Source: Eimeria necatrix (taxonomy: Eukaryota > Apicomplexa > Conoidasida > Eucoccidiorida > Eimeriidae). From it: 64,000 nt of DNA. The DNA lies in the NCBI RefSeq assembly GCF_000499385.1, contig NW_013651859.1, positions 1-64,000 of the forward strand, written 5' to 3'. A model generated the notes under the pieces. It worked only from the letters and a program-made list of their open reading frames with translations. It was not told where the DNA came from and did no database searches. This document shows positions 30,944 through 43,781 of this stretch, in pieces; the stretch's first letter is position 1; every line of letters begins with the position of its first letter. The translations under genes were made by a program, and so were the position numbers.

Positions 30944-32202
30944 TTCCGTGTTCTTACACTCCAGAAGAAGCCCCGTAGCTCAAATGCCTCAAATCTACCG
31001 CCAGTGTAAACAGGAACTGCTGCTACACGCTCCTCCTCTCCGACGCTGCCGGCGCCTTCAAAGCCCACGGAGCTTTCCGGAATTCTTCCGACACAAATTC
31101 GCAAATAAACTCAAAGAAAGGCACCGCGTTCAAGGGCCGCCTATACACAAAAGCTTGAAGCGGAAGCCCTCACGAAACTGCTGTCTCCGTGCGAGCAGCT
31201 GTACGTACAGCCCAGGACGCCGTGTACCGTGACGCGCCCCCCTTCTCAGCACCAACAGCTCCTCAATTCAATACTTTTATCAGTCCTTCTGCCCTGCAGC
31301 TCCCAAACACAAACCTGGTACGTGCTGCCGGGGTGCACGGGGCTGGGACGGAGGTCGCGGCTTCAGACGTAGACCCGGCCCACCAACCAGCCTTTCTTTC
31401 TTCTTTTTCCCTTCTTGTTTCCCATTTCAATTAAATGGAAATTATTTCAAGGGTATAAGGCAAATAAGTGCCATTTTTTAGACCCTTAGACTCCTCCTGC
31501 GGCCCATTTTCACCCCCACGCCGGCCGCCCCTCCCCGCATGCAGCGAATGCCTACCGAAACACAATGAACACCTTGAAAAGTTCCGCTTTTTTTAGCCAG
31601 TTAGCATTGCAGGATTTCATTTAGTGAATAGCCGTAACATTAAATCCAGTAACACGCAGAATCCTGCTGGAAACAGAGGTCTCTGTCCCCAAGTGCCCGT
31701 CTGTCCCACTGCTGCATATTCGCACCAGTGGCAAATGACTTCTAGTACAAATTTCTCCAATGAACGAGGCAACACTACCGATATGGTGCATGCATGCGGG
31801 ACTGCACTGGCTGGAATCTTTGTTGCAGAGTGTAATCGGTTCTGCGTGCGCTTTCTGCGTGGCTACGAGTGACCCTCCTGAGCGCTGCTGAACAGCTCCA
31901 CTCTTCCTCTATAAGCAGCAGGAGGAATGTTTTCCTCTGCAATCCGTTTGTTTTTCGTACTTGTCTTTGCGGGTTTCTGGCTGCCTCTATTTTGCATGCA
32001 TATCTGGAAGGTTTTGTGCATTGCTGGAGCTGGTGGAACCAGGGAACAAGCAGATGAGTTGTAGCCGCTGTAGCCTCCAGCCCCAGTTCACCGGCTGCTG
32101 CAACATATATATATATATATATATATACGTATCTATGTATATGTACGTATATACGTATGTATATATATACATATATGTGCATACGTATACACATGTACAT
32201 AT

Positions 32203-32250
<48 letters not shown>

Positions 32251-33319
32251 TATACATATATGCATACGGTAGTATCTGCGGCTGTTTTTTATTTGACCTA
32301 GTCACCGAGCAGAGAGCGTGGGTGCCCTAGCAAATGCGTCACATCGCGTGTAGTGCAGAACCCACTTAGGCGGAAGGCCCCAGAGGCTCTGCCCACGTTC
32401 AGACACCCTCTGTTAGCCTGCTGGGATACATCCAATTTCTCATTGGGCTGAGAGCAGTGCTAGCGGATTTTCCCAAGTGGCAGTCCACGGCAGCCTCAGG
32501 TAGCCGTAGCTAACTGCAGCCACCCGCGCCCGTGACTATTGCATGCAATAAGCTGCAGCAGCGCATTCCAGCAGCAGCTCCAGGCGCTTGCTGCGAGCCC
32601 GTACGGCTCCACATAGCTGCAGCTAGCAGCTGCGAGCAACAGCTAGCAGCAGCAAACAGCGAGGAGTTCCAGCAAACTGCATGTGTAGCTGTAGCCACCT
32701 AGAAGTGCCTATCTGTCGGCTAGCAGGGAAAGCAATAAAAGCTGCTGCACTTAAGCCGTCACTGCATGTGCAGCAGCGTCAGCACAACAGCCGCTGCAGC
32801 TGCGCACTTTCTACGCGCCCTCTGCTGCCCTAACTCGAGACAAAGTCGCAGTAAAAGGCCAGAGAAAGGCACAAGAAAACGAGAAAGGAGTTACAATGAA
32901 GCGCAGACTGCCGTGGGTGTTTTGCCTCAGGCCTTCACAGCGCAGCGCATGCAGCAGCCACCAGCATTAGCACAACAAACAGAGGGCGTTTGTAACATGT
33001 TCAGAAACAAGCAAGAAAGCAACTGCATGCCCAGAACCTTGTGGCTCTATGTTTCGTATTTATCTCAGCGCATTTGTCTTGTTTAATCGCTCCTAAAAGG
33101 CATTGTGCTGCCCTGCACACGAGGGGCAGCAGCAGCAGCGGCAGCAGCGACACTGGCCGCTCTGGCCCGCCGCCCGCTCGTGGAATGCAGCAGCAGCTAC
33201 TGCTGTCGCTGCTGCAAATGCTGCAGTATTGTCGCTGCAGCTGTTGTTGCTGTCGCTGGTGCAATGTCTGCAGCAGCCGCTGCTGCTGCAGTTGCTGCAG
33301 CAGCAATTACTAAGGGCGT
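30944..33319. other. Intergenic, microsatellite-bearing
   Basis: This is 2.4 kb between the NDH2 start and the USP7 3' end, both on the - strand, so it holds the NDH2 promoter and the USP7 3' UTR. Features seen: a TGTACGTACA palindrome at 31200-31209, a long TA-rich microsatellite at 32104-32264, AGCTAGC words around 32505-32700 and CAG tracts at 33125-33300. No gene was recognised. Confidence 0.5.
32104..32264. repeat. (TA)n / TATACGTA microsatellite
   Basis: About 160 bp consist almost only of TA dinucleotides interrupted by CGTA and CATG words. It lies in the NDH2-USP7 gap. Confidence 0.9.
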
Positions 33320-35188
33320 CTAGGCGATGCGCATGCCCCCATGACCTCTGTGCTTCGTGTAGGGAGCAGAATGTTCGGCTGTACGCAAAGCAACAATAAG
33401 GCCGACTGCGCAACTCCAGTGGCAGCAGCAGCGAGGAGCCAAAACTGCAGCAGCAGCAGCAGCAAAGCGTCATGAGCAGCGGCAGCGAACACAAAAGAAT
33501 GTGCTCACCTATAAGAGTAATATTGCGGTGTTTGACCCAGTCAAGAGAGTCATTCGGGCCCTTCCAGCAACTGCAGAAACAAACGGAAATACAAAACAAA
33601 CAAAACTTGGCCCCTGTGTATCTACGCTCCCCTTTACTTCTGCCAAGGCAATCAAAGAGAGCAAGGGAGTGCTCGGGCAAAAGCAGCGAAGGAAAAAAGG
33701 AAAAACAAAGAGAAGCAGCAAAAGCAGAGGCTATGAGCTCACCGAACGCCGTCTCCAAGCTGAAAGAAGGTGCAGCTGCCCCATGCATTCTTGGGAAGTC
33801 TCAATTTCTTTATTATTTGCGCCTTGATTTCAGACAGAGTCGCCTCGGGCTGAGGGCAAAGAAGAAAAGAGAAGCTGAATGGCTGAAGAACCTGTGTCTG
33901 TGTCTGCTTTTCTGTTCTCTCTATTGTCTTTGCCACATTCTGCATGCGTTTCTGTCAGTTTCTGTCTCCTAGAAAGCCCCCCCGTGTTTCTTATTGTCAT
34001 TTTCAGCTGCAGGATCTTGCAATTTTACCTCCACAAGGATGTCGAACGGATAGCCGAAGGGCTCCCGGTCTCCGGGAGTCTGGTGCTGCACCAGCAGCAC
34101 CTGTACGTACACCCCAGGCGGCGCGCACACGCACAAGTCTTCAGCAGCTACTTTGCGAGAAAGCTAGCTAGCTGCTACGACTCCTCTAGTCAGCCATCCA
34201 GCTAGCTCGAAAACGCAGCTCCCCAGGATCTTGGCGAGCCATAAACCTCCAATGCAAGATATTCTATCCCGACCTAGGCTGCCATCTATGCAGCTTGGGG
34301 CCCAGACAGCTTGCTAGCTAGCTGGCCTGCTAACCAGCCGCGCACAGGCGCCGAGAATGAGAAAGTAAAGGGCTAATTCAAAGGTAAGCCGGGAAGATTA
34401 AAGTCAGAACACGAAGAAAGAGACATGAACCAAATACAAATAAGCGGGGCGGCTACTAGCCAAGCATAGACGCAGCCAAAAGTAAGAGGCCAGGTAGAGG
34501 CTCAACGAGCTAGCTAGCTAGCTAGCTACCTCGCTCGCTCGTCATTCATCCTACCTGCCGGGCGCCAGTGCGTATCAGTTCCTCCTCTTCAGGCGTGTAG
34601 TCTGCTTCGAGGCGCAGAGGAACTGCCAGGAGGTTCGAAATGGCTTCCCTGCTGCGGCTTTGCGCTGTACCAAAACAGCAGCAGCAGCACATGCATGCGG
34701 ATGAGCAGCAAAGGTGCAGCCGGAAAAAGAAGGAATAAGAGGCAAGTGGAGGCAGGGGTGGTGAAAAGAAAGGACGCAATGCACGAAAGGAAGAATAAAT
34801 CAACTATAAGCAAGTAAATACACTGACTGGTGACCAGAAAGGCAGGAAACAACAGGGAGAAGCACTGACGACTGGCAGCACACGCAGGCAGCAGCACTTA
34901 TCGGGCATATCGCCAGGCAGCAATAGTCCAACTGGAAGTGACAGAAAAAATAAAAAAAAGAAAGAGGCAAAGAAGAAGACAGAGGCAAGAGAAGAGCTCG
35001 ACGCAAAATTGCACAAGTCACTGACACCGCCGCAGGCTCACCTGAGGGCGCATAGAGAGTGAGCCAGGAGAGCTCTTCTGTGGGCGGAATTCTCAGCAGG
35101 TGGGAGGCGTCTGAAATGGAGAGTCTGAGGGGCCCTAAGTCCTCTTCGATATCTTGCTTGGACGTGGTGGCTTCTGCTGCCGTGCTCT

Positions 35189-35219
<31 letters not shown>

Positions 35220-36980
35220 GGCGCCGCTGCTGCTGCTGCTGCTGCAGCTCAAGCGGTAGTCCTGCCGCAAAGTCTGCACAGTGGCTGGAGACAGCCGCGA
35301 AAGAATGTCTCGCATTAAGTCCGCCACTGTGTGGGGCCTGCCTTCTGAGCTGCAGGCAGCAATATGGCCCAAGACGCAGCCTATACGTTCTGCCTGTCTT
35401 GAGAAGATGAGGCAGATGTAGGTGAAGACCGTATGAGATAATGGAGAAGACGAAGGCGACAGAGCAGCGGGAGACAGGGGAGACAGCAGCAGCTGCTGTA
35501 GCTGCTGCTGCTGCTGAGACGGAAGCGTCAACGCGTTCACGATGCGTGAATACAGGCGGAAGTGACCCGGCAACAGACACAAATGCAGCTCTCGAGGCAG
35601 ACGCGTAGCTGCTGCTGCTGTTGATGCGGTCCCTCCTGCTGCTGCTGATGCTGCAGTTGCTGCTGCAAGAGTTCGCCTCCTGTCAAGGCAACCCGGCCAC
35701 GACTGTGCTGCTTGCAGCTGCATGTACAATTCATCAAGCGAAAGCTGCCTCTTCCCTGGTGCTTCCCTTTCTCCCTTCTGCATCATTAACATTTGCTGCT
35801 GCTGCTGCTCCCGTGTAACTTCAGCAGATACCACCATGGCGTCTATGTCTAAGGGCACCACCTTGCGGTCAGACAGCAGCGGAGGCTCCGGGAACAGCAG
35901 CAGCTGGCTGGGGTCGACTCCAAAGTGCCAGGCCATCCACTGCAGCGCCTGAGGCACAAGGACGCGGCCGCAGCAGAGCACACGAAGCTGCTGCTGCTGC
36001 TGCTGCTGTAGCTGCTAGGCAGCGAGAAGCAACAGCGGTGCAGGGCGGCTAGAAACCAAGGATAAAAGACACCAAAATGAACGACGGCGAACTTTAAGAA
36101 GAGAACGACAGGAAGCGGGGTGCCTGGGCAAGGACAGGCAGGGTGAGACCTTAGTAGAAGGGCAACAACGAGCGGCACCAGCAGCAAGAGCCGCAACAGC
36201 AAAAGCAGGATTGCGGCAGTTCACTTCTGCTTGCTCCCGGAAAACGCAACTGCGCAAGCGAGGGCTAGCAAATGGACTGCATATGCAGACTAAATGCACT
36301 CACTGGACAGAAGATAAATGCTCTGATAAAAGGCAGCAGAAAGATGAATGCATGCTCACCTGTCTCGCGGGCAGTCTGCCGCTGAGGGAAAACTCCTTGA
36401 CACAAATCGGCTTCGTCTTCGGCATATGGAGCCAGGGATCGTCGGCGACTGGCGTCGCCAGGGCCGCGTCCTCCTCTGCATCTTCGGTCTTGGATTTTGT
36501 TGCAGCGCCAGCAGCAGCTGCCTCCGTGGGGGCCCCCAAAGTGGCCGTGGACTCCCCCGCGGGCCCCGCGGGGTGCTGCGGCACCCCGGGGGAACCCAGC
36601 GGCGTCTCCTCGCCCCCCTGCCAGCCCCCGTCGCTGCTCCCCAGCGACACCAGCGAGGCCTCCGAGAGCAGCGCCGAGTGGCCCTCGGGGCCCGCGGCTT
36701 GCGGCAGCGACGGCGATAGCAGCATGCAGCCCGAGGACGTCATAACTTTGCCCAGGAACTGGCGCACCGCAGCAGAAAGACGGGTGCGCAAGGCAGTCAA
36801 CAACAAACAAAATGCCCCACAAGACCCAGTTTACACAGCCACAGCAACAACAAACAACACTCAACTTCGTCAGAACCCGAAGGAAATAAACAGAAGACGC
36901 GAGACGCCGCAGACAGAGCAGCCAATAACAGGCCCACAGCACGGGGCCCCAAGCAAACATCAATTTGCCTTAGGCTTAGG

Positions 36981-37031
<51 letters not shown>

Positions 37032-37326
37032 GTATATATATATAATAGGCAAACGCGAACTCCTATGGCTCCATAGTGCAGGCGCTGCCCACCTCGAAAG
37101 GGTCATAAAGCCGGACATGGTAGACTTCAGTGGCCTGGCTCTCGAGGCAAAAGTCAACAAAGTCGTTGCAGAGGTAAACTGGCAGCGGGGGAGGAGAGGG
37201 AGGGATGTTGCCGCCCCGGGCCCGGGGAACAAAAGGCACTAGACTGAGGCCCCGGACCTCCTTGGGGGGCCCTCCGCCCCAAGGCACCAAAGAGGAGGTT
37301 GCGTCGCCTCCAGCCGGTGCGCCCCC

Positions 37327-37358
<32 letters not shown>

Positions 37359-38722
37359 CTAGCGCTGAATGGCCCTCCTCAGCCAGGGAGGAGGGGTTGT
37401 AGGCCTGCTGCGGAGCCAAGTCCTCGGGCCGGCAGCCCACCTTTTGCTGCGCCTCTCTATACTCCAACAGTGGTTGAGGCAAGTCGACAGAATACACCAG
37501 CAAGTCCCCGGAATAAATCTAAAGAGCGCAACAGACAAGGAAAGAATGACAGAAACGGAAGCAGAAGCATTAACAGCGGCAGACTCAGAAGCACAGACGC
37601 AGCGGGAGAGAAGCAAGCTCAAATATGGGGAAAAACCGGCACAGAATATGAGGCGGGAATGCATTGCAGCAACAGAAGCAGGCCTACCTTTGAGTTGCGC
37701 ACAGTCTTGCGAGGCACCAGCCTCTCTGTCTGCATCTTGTCAGTGATATCGAGCTCGAGACAGGCAGTGAGCTGCAGCGTCGAGGTGCCTGTGGGAATGG
37801 GCGCTGCTGCCGCTGCTTCTGCTGCTGCTGCTGCTGCTGCCGAGGAGCCCTGCGTCCATTGCAGGCAAGGATAGCCTGCGGCCTTGGAAGCCGGGGGCGG
37901 CAGCGGCGAAGGCAGCGGAGAAGGATAAGGGGCGCAGCAAGACAGAGGCGGCAGGTTCGAAGGCAAAAACGAAACCATTCGGGCCACTTCAGCAGCACGG
38001 GCGGGGCCCTCGTCTATCACGCCGTCTTGCATGGCTTGGTGGATAAGGCGGTAGACGTGGGGCTCCAGGTCTCGCTGCGCGAGCCACACAGAGCCGCCCC
38101 TGCGGGCTGATTTGCTATTCTGGCTGCTGCAGAGCAAATGGCCAAAAGCCATGATTCCAGAAGATGAATTGGGGACTAGGGAACAATCAGAAGGTCAACT
38201 CAGCAATTCAAGACGCGAAACAGAAACAAATACAACAAAAATTTGGCAAGCAAACGAACGAACGAGATATGGCCAGCAAGACAAACGCATAAGAAACAAA
38301 GAGACATGCAGACAGCATCGAGAGCGAGAGCAGCCACAAGAGAGAAATAAAACTCGAGACGAGAAGAAAAGGAAAAATATGCGACACGAGAGAAGAGAAA
38401 GAAGTCTAGAGCGACACGGACAAGCAGAAACTGCAGAAACGGAGGCCAGCAGCTAAAGATAGCAGCAAAGATAGACAGGCAAGCAGAAGCACTGACAGAC
38501 AGTGGCAGCCAGAATGAAAGTACATATTATGGAAAGATGAAACAAAAACGAAGAGAACAGCAAAAATAAGAGAGGGAGATCTGTCACAGTTAGAATCGTC
38601 GGCTAGGGCGCGCAGGCAGCAAAAGAGAGCCGCGGTGCTGTGGGCTCACAACTTTCCACTCGTAAGGGACATAAACGACATCCAAGCAAATCACGTTCTC
38701 CTCTTTAGCGGCATCCGTCCCC

Positions 38723-38756
<34 letters not shown>

Positions 38757-41700
38757 TCTGTCCTGCCTTGTTGACGTGCACTTCTTTGGCGGTGCGGGAG
38801 AGCGACGAGAAGTACTTGATGAAGAGCAGGCACTGACACCTCACGAACTCGTCGTGCTGCAGGGGGCTGGAGAACACAGCCTTTTCTGGAACGGCCAAAA
38901 CATGCAGGCTGACCTCAACTCCAGCCCCTCCCCCTCCCCCCTTGCGCCTCAGAATCTCTCCCAAGTACGCATTGGGCCCCAGTTCAATTGCGTCGAAGCG
39001 CGGTGACTCCACTGATGTGTTTATCAGGTGCAACATGAACTGCACCCGGGGCGGGCCGTCGCCGCCGCTCCCCTGAGAGCTCTGAGACTGAGACCCCGAG
39101 GAACCCTGGGACCCCTTCGAGCTGCCCCCGCCGCCGTAGAGCAGCCTCGTGAGCTCGTGGCTTATAGTCTCGTGCAGCTGCTGCAGCTGACTGTCCCGGC
39201 TGCGCTTCAGGTCCAGTATTGGAGTCACGGAAAGGTACGGCAGCTCTAGGAACCGGCGGTACTTGAACTGCAGCGGGTGGTAGACCTTGACCCTGGCAGC
39301 AAACAAACCCACAAGCCAGCTCTGCCGCAAAATGCTCGAACTGAGGCAGTTCAGCTCTTCATTATAGGCTAGTGTTTGAGACGGAGAAAGTCAGCTAGAA
39401 ACAGGTAAATGAGGACAGAAGGATGAAGATAGCAGCAACAGGATCCCATAGACACAGGCGGCCAGAGGAAAACACAATGGAAAGAAGGGCTAAAGCCACG
39501 AGGAAAGAAAAGAGCATTTCGCAGTGCATGCAAAGGCAAAGTTCTGGGAAAATTCACATGGAGGAAACAGCAGAGCAACAGGACTCCACTGGCAACAAGC
39601 ATAAAAGATGGTATGGGAGAAGACAGCCGAGGAGCTAGAAATACCAAATAAACACGAGAAGCCGCCCGTGAGACAAATGCACAATTCCTACCTGACACTC
39701 TTCTCAAGAACGTTTCGAATGGAGGTCCGCAGGCGTCTCAACTGCTCTTCAGTGCGACAGCGACTCAAAATTTGGGGGTTAACCTGTACGTACACCCAAG
39801 AAATGCGGAAACAAATAGATCCACAGCAAACTTTAAATGCATGCATACGCAAAACAGCCCAGTGCTGAGAAGAGAGCTCAACGCTCCACCTTGCCGTGTT
39901 TGGTGCAAGCAGCAGCAACAGCACCAGAAACACCAGCAAGGAGCAGCAGAAGAGGCAGTGCCAGCAGCAAGCAGCAGCAGCAGCAGCAGTACTGACCTTA
40001 AGGGGGCTGCAGTCAGCAAGGAGGCTGGGTGCAAGCGTTTTATTGACGTAGACGAGGATGTACGCGTTGTAGGGTTTGTTGCGCGTCCGGGGCTTCCTCT
40101 CGCCTAGAGACAATTCACAAATCCCAAACCTAGACTCTAAGTCCTAAGAAAAAGGACTTCTTTGGGAAAGGCCAAGAATGCTAAATGCGCTAGGGGAAAC
40201 AAAGCGTGAAATGTGCGCACTGACGTAATGCGCTGCGGGACATATTTGCATGCACTAAGTGTATCAGAACAGCAGAACCACAGGAGAAAGTCGAGGAGCT
40301 CGGGAAGCAGCAAGGAAACTGACAAAAGCGGTCACGAAGGAATGGGAAGCCGAGACAAGAAAAAGCGACACGAAGGCGTAAAAAGACAAAACGTGGGGAT
40401 GGAAGCGAGATCACAGTGCGCGCAGGGTGGTAGGGCAGTTGCAGGGGCAGCTCAGTTGGTGAAAGAAGAATTCATTAAAGAGAAAAAGAGAGTCTGACGA
40501 GGCGAAAAAGAGTTCCAGAAGATGAGGATAAGCCACACCTCTCAGGTAGTTGTAGCACTCCAACTCTTCGCCGCCAAAGTTGTCCCCTATGGCGGCGTAT
40601 TCACTGACATGATAAACTTTCTCGTCGTCGAAGCGCATCCTGCAGAAAGCAGCAAAAGGAAGACAGCTGCAAACCGAGTGAGTTTACAAGTGCACGGGCC
40701 AGAGAGAGCTGAAGAGACTAAGAAGCAAATGGGGGAGGGCTCAGCACCAACTGCAGGCGGAGAGGAAAACGGAGAAAAGGGCGGAAAAAAGAAAGGGACA
40801 AAAAGACGCAGAGACAGCAAATGAGGAACAAAGGGATCAAAACAGATACAATTCAACAGCCAGCAACCGGCGAAAGGCAATCAAGGAGACAGAATAAATA
40901 GCGCTGAGGTGTCGCCAAGTGAAACGCGGCAGCAAAACAAACAGGCAAACTCGGTAAATCGAACGCACAATACTGTTCGCTACAAGCGCCACTAGCAAGG
41001 AAATCGGAACGCGCGGCAACGACAGCAGCAGGAAAACAGCAGCAGCAACAGAACAGTTGCTGCAGCAAAACAGCAGCAGCACCACACTGACCACTGCGTG
41101 CCCGGAGCCGGCCTGAGGAATGAGTAGTAGTGGCCAGAGTTGACGTCGCCCTGGTGTACAGACACTGAGTGCAGCGCGTACACTCCAGCGCCTTCGCAAA
41201 ACTCGTTTAAGTCGAGCTCCCGCTCGAACTCGTACCTAATAGCAGCACAAACAGTTTGCGCCTAAAGCTCAAAGCTCGAATATAATAAACCTACGTCACG
41301 AATTTCCTGGCTAAAATGGGAGGCCTTGAGGCTCAACAGGCGAGGCCGGAGGCAGACAATGAGCGGGAAACGTCAAAAGAAGGGAAGTTGCGAAAAGACA
41401 GAAACCCTCAACATAAGAAGGCCAGCGAAGACAACAAAAGACCAAATCGCAAAGACAGTAAAACCCAACAGCTGGACGGGGAGCCGCTAGGGGATGCAGG
41501 AAGAGGCAGGGGAGGGAGGGGCCCTCAAGCAAGAAAAAGAAGAGTGGCACAAAACGATCGAAGAAAAGACTGAGAAAAAAATACCCCATGAGGCCAGAAG
41601 AAGCAGCGCTGCAGCATTTCGAACAGCAGCAGCAAAACGCGCACGCCCGTAGAGAGAGGAGCAGCAACTCAGGCCGACACGAGAAGAAGCTAAGAGTAAT

Positions 41701-43464
41701 AGAGCATGCACTGGGGCTATTTGGCCCCGCAGCAAGACGCGCTGAAGAGTGGCGCCTGTGCAAGCGTGGGGTCTGGAGGGCCTAAGTCACCTGTCGAAAA
41801 CCTTGACAGTGTCCATTCTGGCGAAGTCGAAGTCGAATCTTTTAAGGAGGAAGACGCAGACCGGGGGAAAGCGGACGAAGCGGACTCCCTTTCTGGCGGT
41901 TTGCTTTCCGTGCTGCTCCGCGTCGTAGGCGTTGTCGCCCTCGAGTAGCTCCGGGACCACCAGGCGCTGGAGGCTCTCGCGAACCCCCGAGCAGCCCTGG
42001 ACGTCGAGGTTGATGTCTTCGAAGGCTTCTTTGCGGGCGCTCTTGTAGTCGACGTGGAGGCACTCCACGTAAGTTTCCATTTCGCCTTCAAACATGGCCT
42101 TGACGCTGCCTTCCGCGGGAGTGCCCCGCATCTGCTCCTCCACTTTGTCCAGCAGCAGCTTCAGCAGCTCGTGCGTGTCTTGCTGCGTGAAGGCGTCCGC
42201 CGCATCCCAGCCAAACGAACGGATCAAGTCTTTGTACGGCACAGCCTCTTCGGCTGTAAACAACTTCACAAATAAGTTCTGAAGCGCAAGAGATATCGAC
42301 GGAGGCGACCTCCGCCCCGCCTCTTCCTCCAGCAGCAGGTCCCGCAGCTCGCTCTCCTCCAGGTCGGACAATTCGTCTTCGCTGTCCGTGCTTTCCTCAG
42401 AAAAGGACCCTGCTGCTGCTGCTGCAGGGGCTCCTGCTGCTCCCTCCGACGCCGCGGAAGACGGGCTCTGGCCCTCCACATCCATCTGCCCTTCGGGCTC
42501 GCCCCCCACCCCGTTGCAGTCCCTCCCTTCCGTCTCTGCGCCGTCGAGGCCTGCTGCTGCTGCTGCTTCTGCTGCTGCAGCAGGGGCTTCTCCCCTCTTG
42601 GCTCGGTCGAGGCCAGCAGCAGCAAACGCCCGGCCCCGCTTCCGCCTGCAGCGGCGGCGCTCCAGAATGTCTACGCTGCGGGGGCCGCAGGTGTTTTTGG
42701 TGTCGAAGGACAGCGCGTAGACTGCCTCTCTGAACTTACCGATGAAATAAAGAGACTGCAGCAGCGCGTTCATGTAGCACGTGGCGCCGTGGTTGCGCAG
42801 CCCGACATAGCCGCGGCCGCAGCGGCCCATGCCCCCTGCTGCTGCTGCTGCTGCTCCCCCTGCTGCTGCAGCGCCCGGAGGCGGGGCCGCGGGCCCGATG
42901 CCCGCGAACGGCGCGGGGGGCCCCCGGGGCGACTCGGCCTCGCCCTGCTGCAGCTGCTGCTGCCGCTTGGCCCCCGCCTCCGCAGCAGCAGCAGCAGCAG
43001 GGGCCGGGACGGGGGGCGGGAGCGGCGCGGGGGGGCACGGGGTGCGGATTCTGCGGGACACCGCAGCACAAACCGGAGTGCAGCCCGCCCTGAGGTAAAG
43101 GGCCTCGCCCGTGGGGCCCCCCAGGAAGCGCTCCTGAATGAGTTCTTGGTGCGAAGCGAAGTGGTGCCAGCCCCTGTCTGCGTCGTCGCATGCAAAGTGG
43201 TAAGTGTCTTGTTTGAAGAGGCTTTGGCGGTAGTCGACGGGGTTAATGGCGTAAATGTAAAACCGCAGCCCGTGCTGAAACACCCAGTCTTCGGGGAAGT
43301 CCGCTCTGCGCGCCGTCTCCACAAAAGCCCCCAAGTACCGCCGCTCCCGCCCGCCTGCAGAGCCCCCGCTGACGGGGGAGACGGGGTGGAGCATCAGGCG
43401 GAATCTGACGGCGGGTGTGTCTCTCCATTCGCTGTAGACTGTGAGGACTTCTTCGCCGAGGGGC

Positions 43465-43503
<39 letters not shown>

Positions 43504-43781
43504 GCGTACCGAGACAGGAACGACGGCAGCGTGAAGTCCAGCTCCCACGTCGACGGCGGCGGAAGCGACTTCAGCGAATAGTCCGGCACTGGCGCGTGCT
43601 GCTGCTGCTGCTGCTGCTGCTGAGAAGACACGGGAGTTGACGGAGACAACGGCGGCGGCCGCCGAGAGCCTGGCTGCTGCTGCTGCATCTCCGACCCGTC
43701 CACGGGGGAAGCTGGCGGGGTTGTGTCGCCCTCGTCCATCCCGTGCTGCTGCAGCAGCAGCTGCTGCTGCTGCTTAGACAT
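33320..43781 (-). CDS. USP7-type ubiquitin carboxyl-terminal hydrolase (MATH + USP + HUBL)
   Basis: Removes ubiquitin from proteins, probably in the nucleus. All 15 exons join in phase (1904 residues): 43781-41791, 41235-41092, 40639-40539, 40103-39997, 39783-39692, 39292-38650, 38119-37688, 37518-37093, 36758-36360, 35948-35042, 34664-34555, 34163-34029, 33849-33743, 33570-33509, 33378-33320. Order of parts: Gln/Ser-rich N-terminus; a MATH/TRAF-like domain (about 85-260); the USP core with the Cys box YVGLRNHGATCYMN (catalytic Cys codon 42777-42779, residue 335), FGWDAADAFTQQDTHELLKLLL and the His box DVNSGHYYSF in exon 2; then about 1100 residues of HUBL-type ubiquitin-like repeats, as in human USP7 (VKVYHPLQFKYRR, ALQWMAWHFGVDPSQLLLF, FGYPFDILVE). 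An acidic/Ala-rich insertion splits the core. Short C-terminal exons are supported by phase and resemblance to the USP7 tail. Confidence 0.92.
34508..34529. repeat. (AGCT)n array in a USP7 intron
   Basis: A 22-bp run of AGCTAGCT lies in intron 11 of the USP7 gene (34164-34554). Shorter copies sit at 34313-34326 and at 34163-34174. In the last, the TAG on the - strand serves as the splice acceptor of exon 12. Confidence 0.85.
36986..37045. repeat. (TA)n microsatellite in a USP7 intron
   Basis: About 60 bp of nearly pure TA lie in intron 8 of the USP7 gene, between exons ending at 37093 and starting at 36758. Confidence 0.9.

Noticed and set aside
36211..37242. + strand frame of 343 codons
   Set aside because: Antisense to USP7 exons 8-9 and containing a translated TA microsatellite (YIYIYI).
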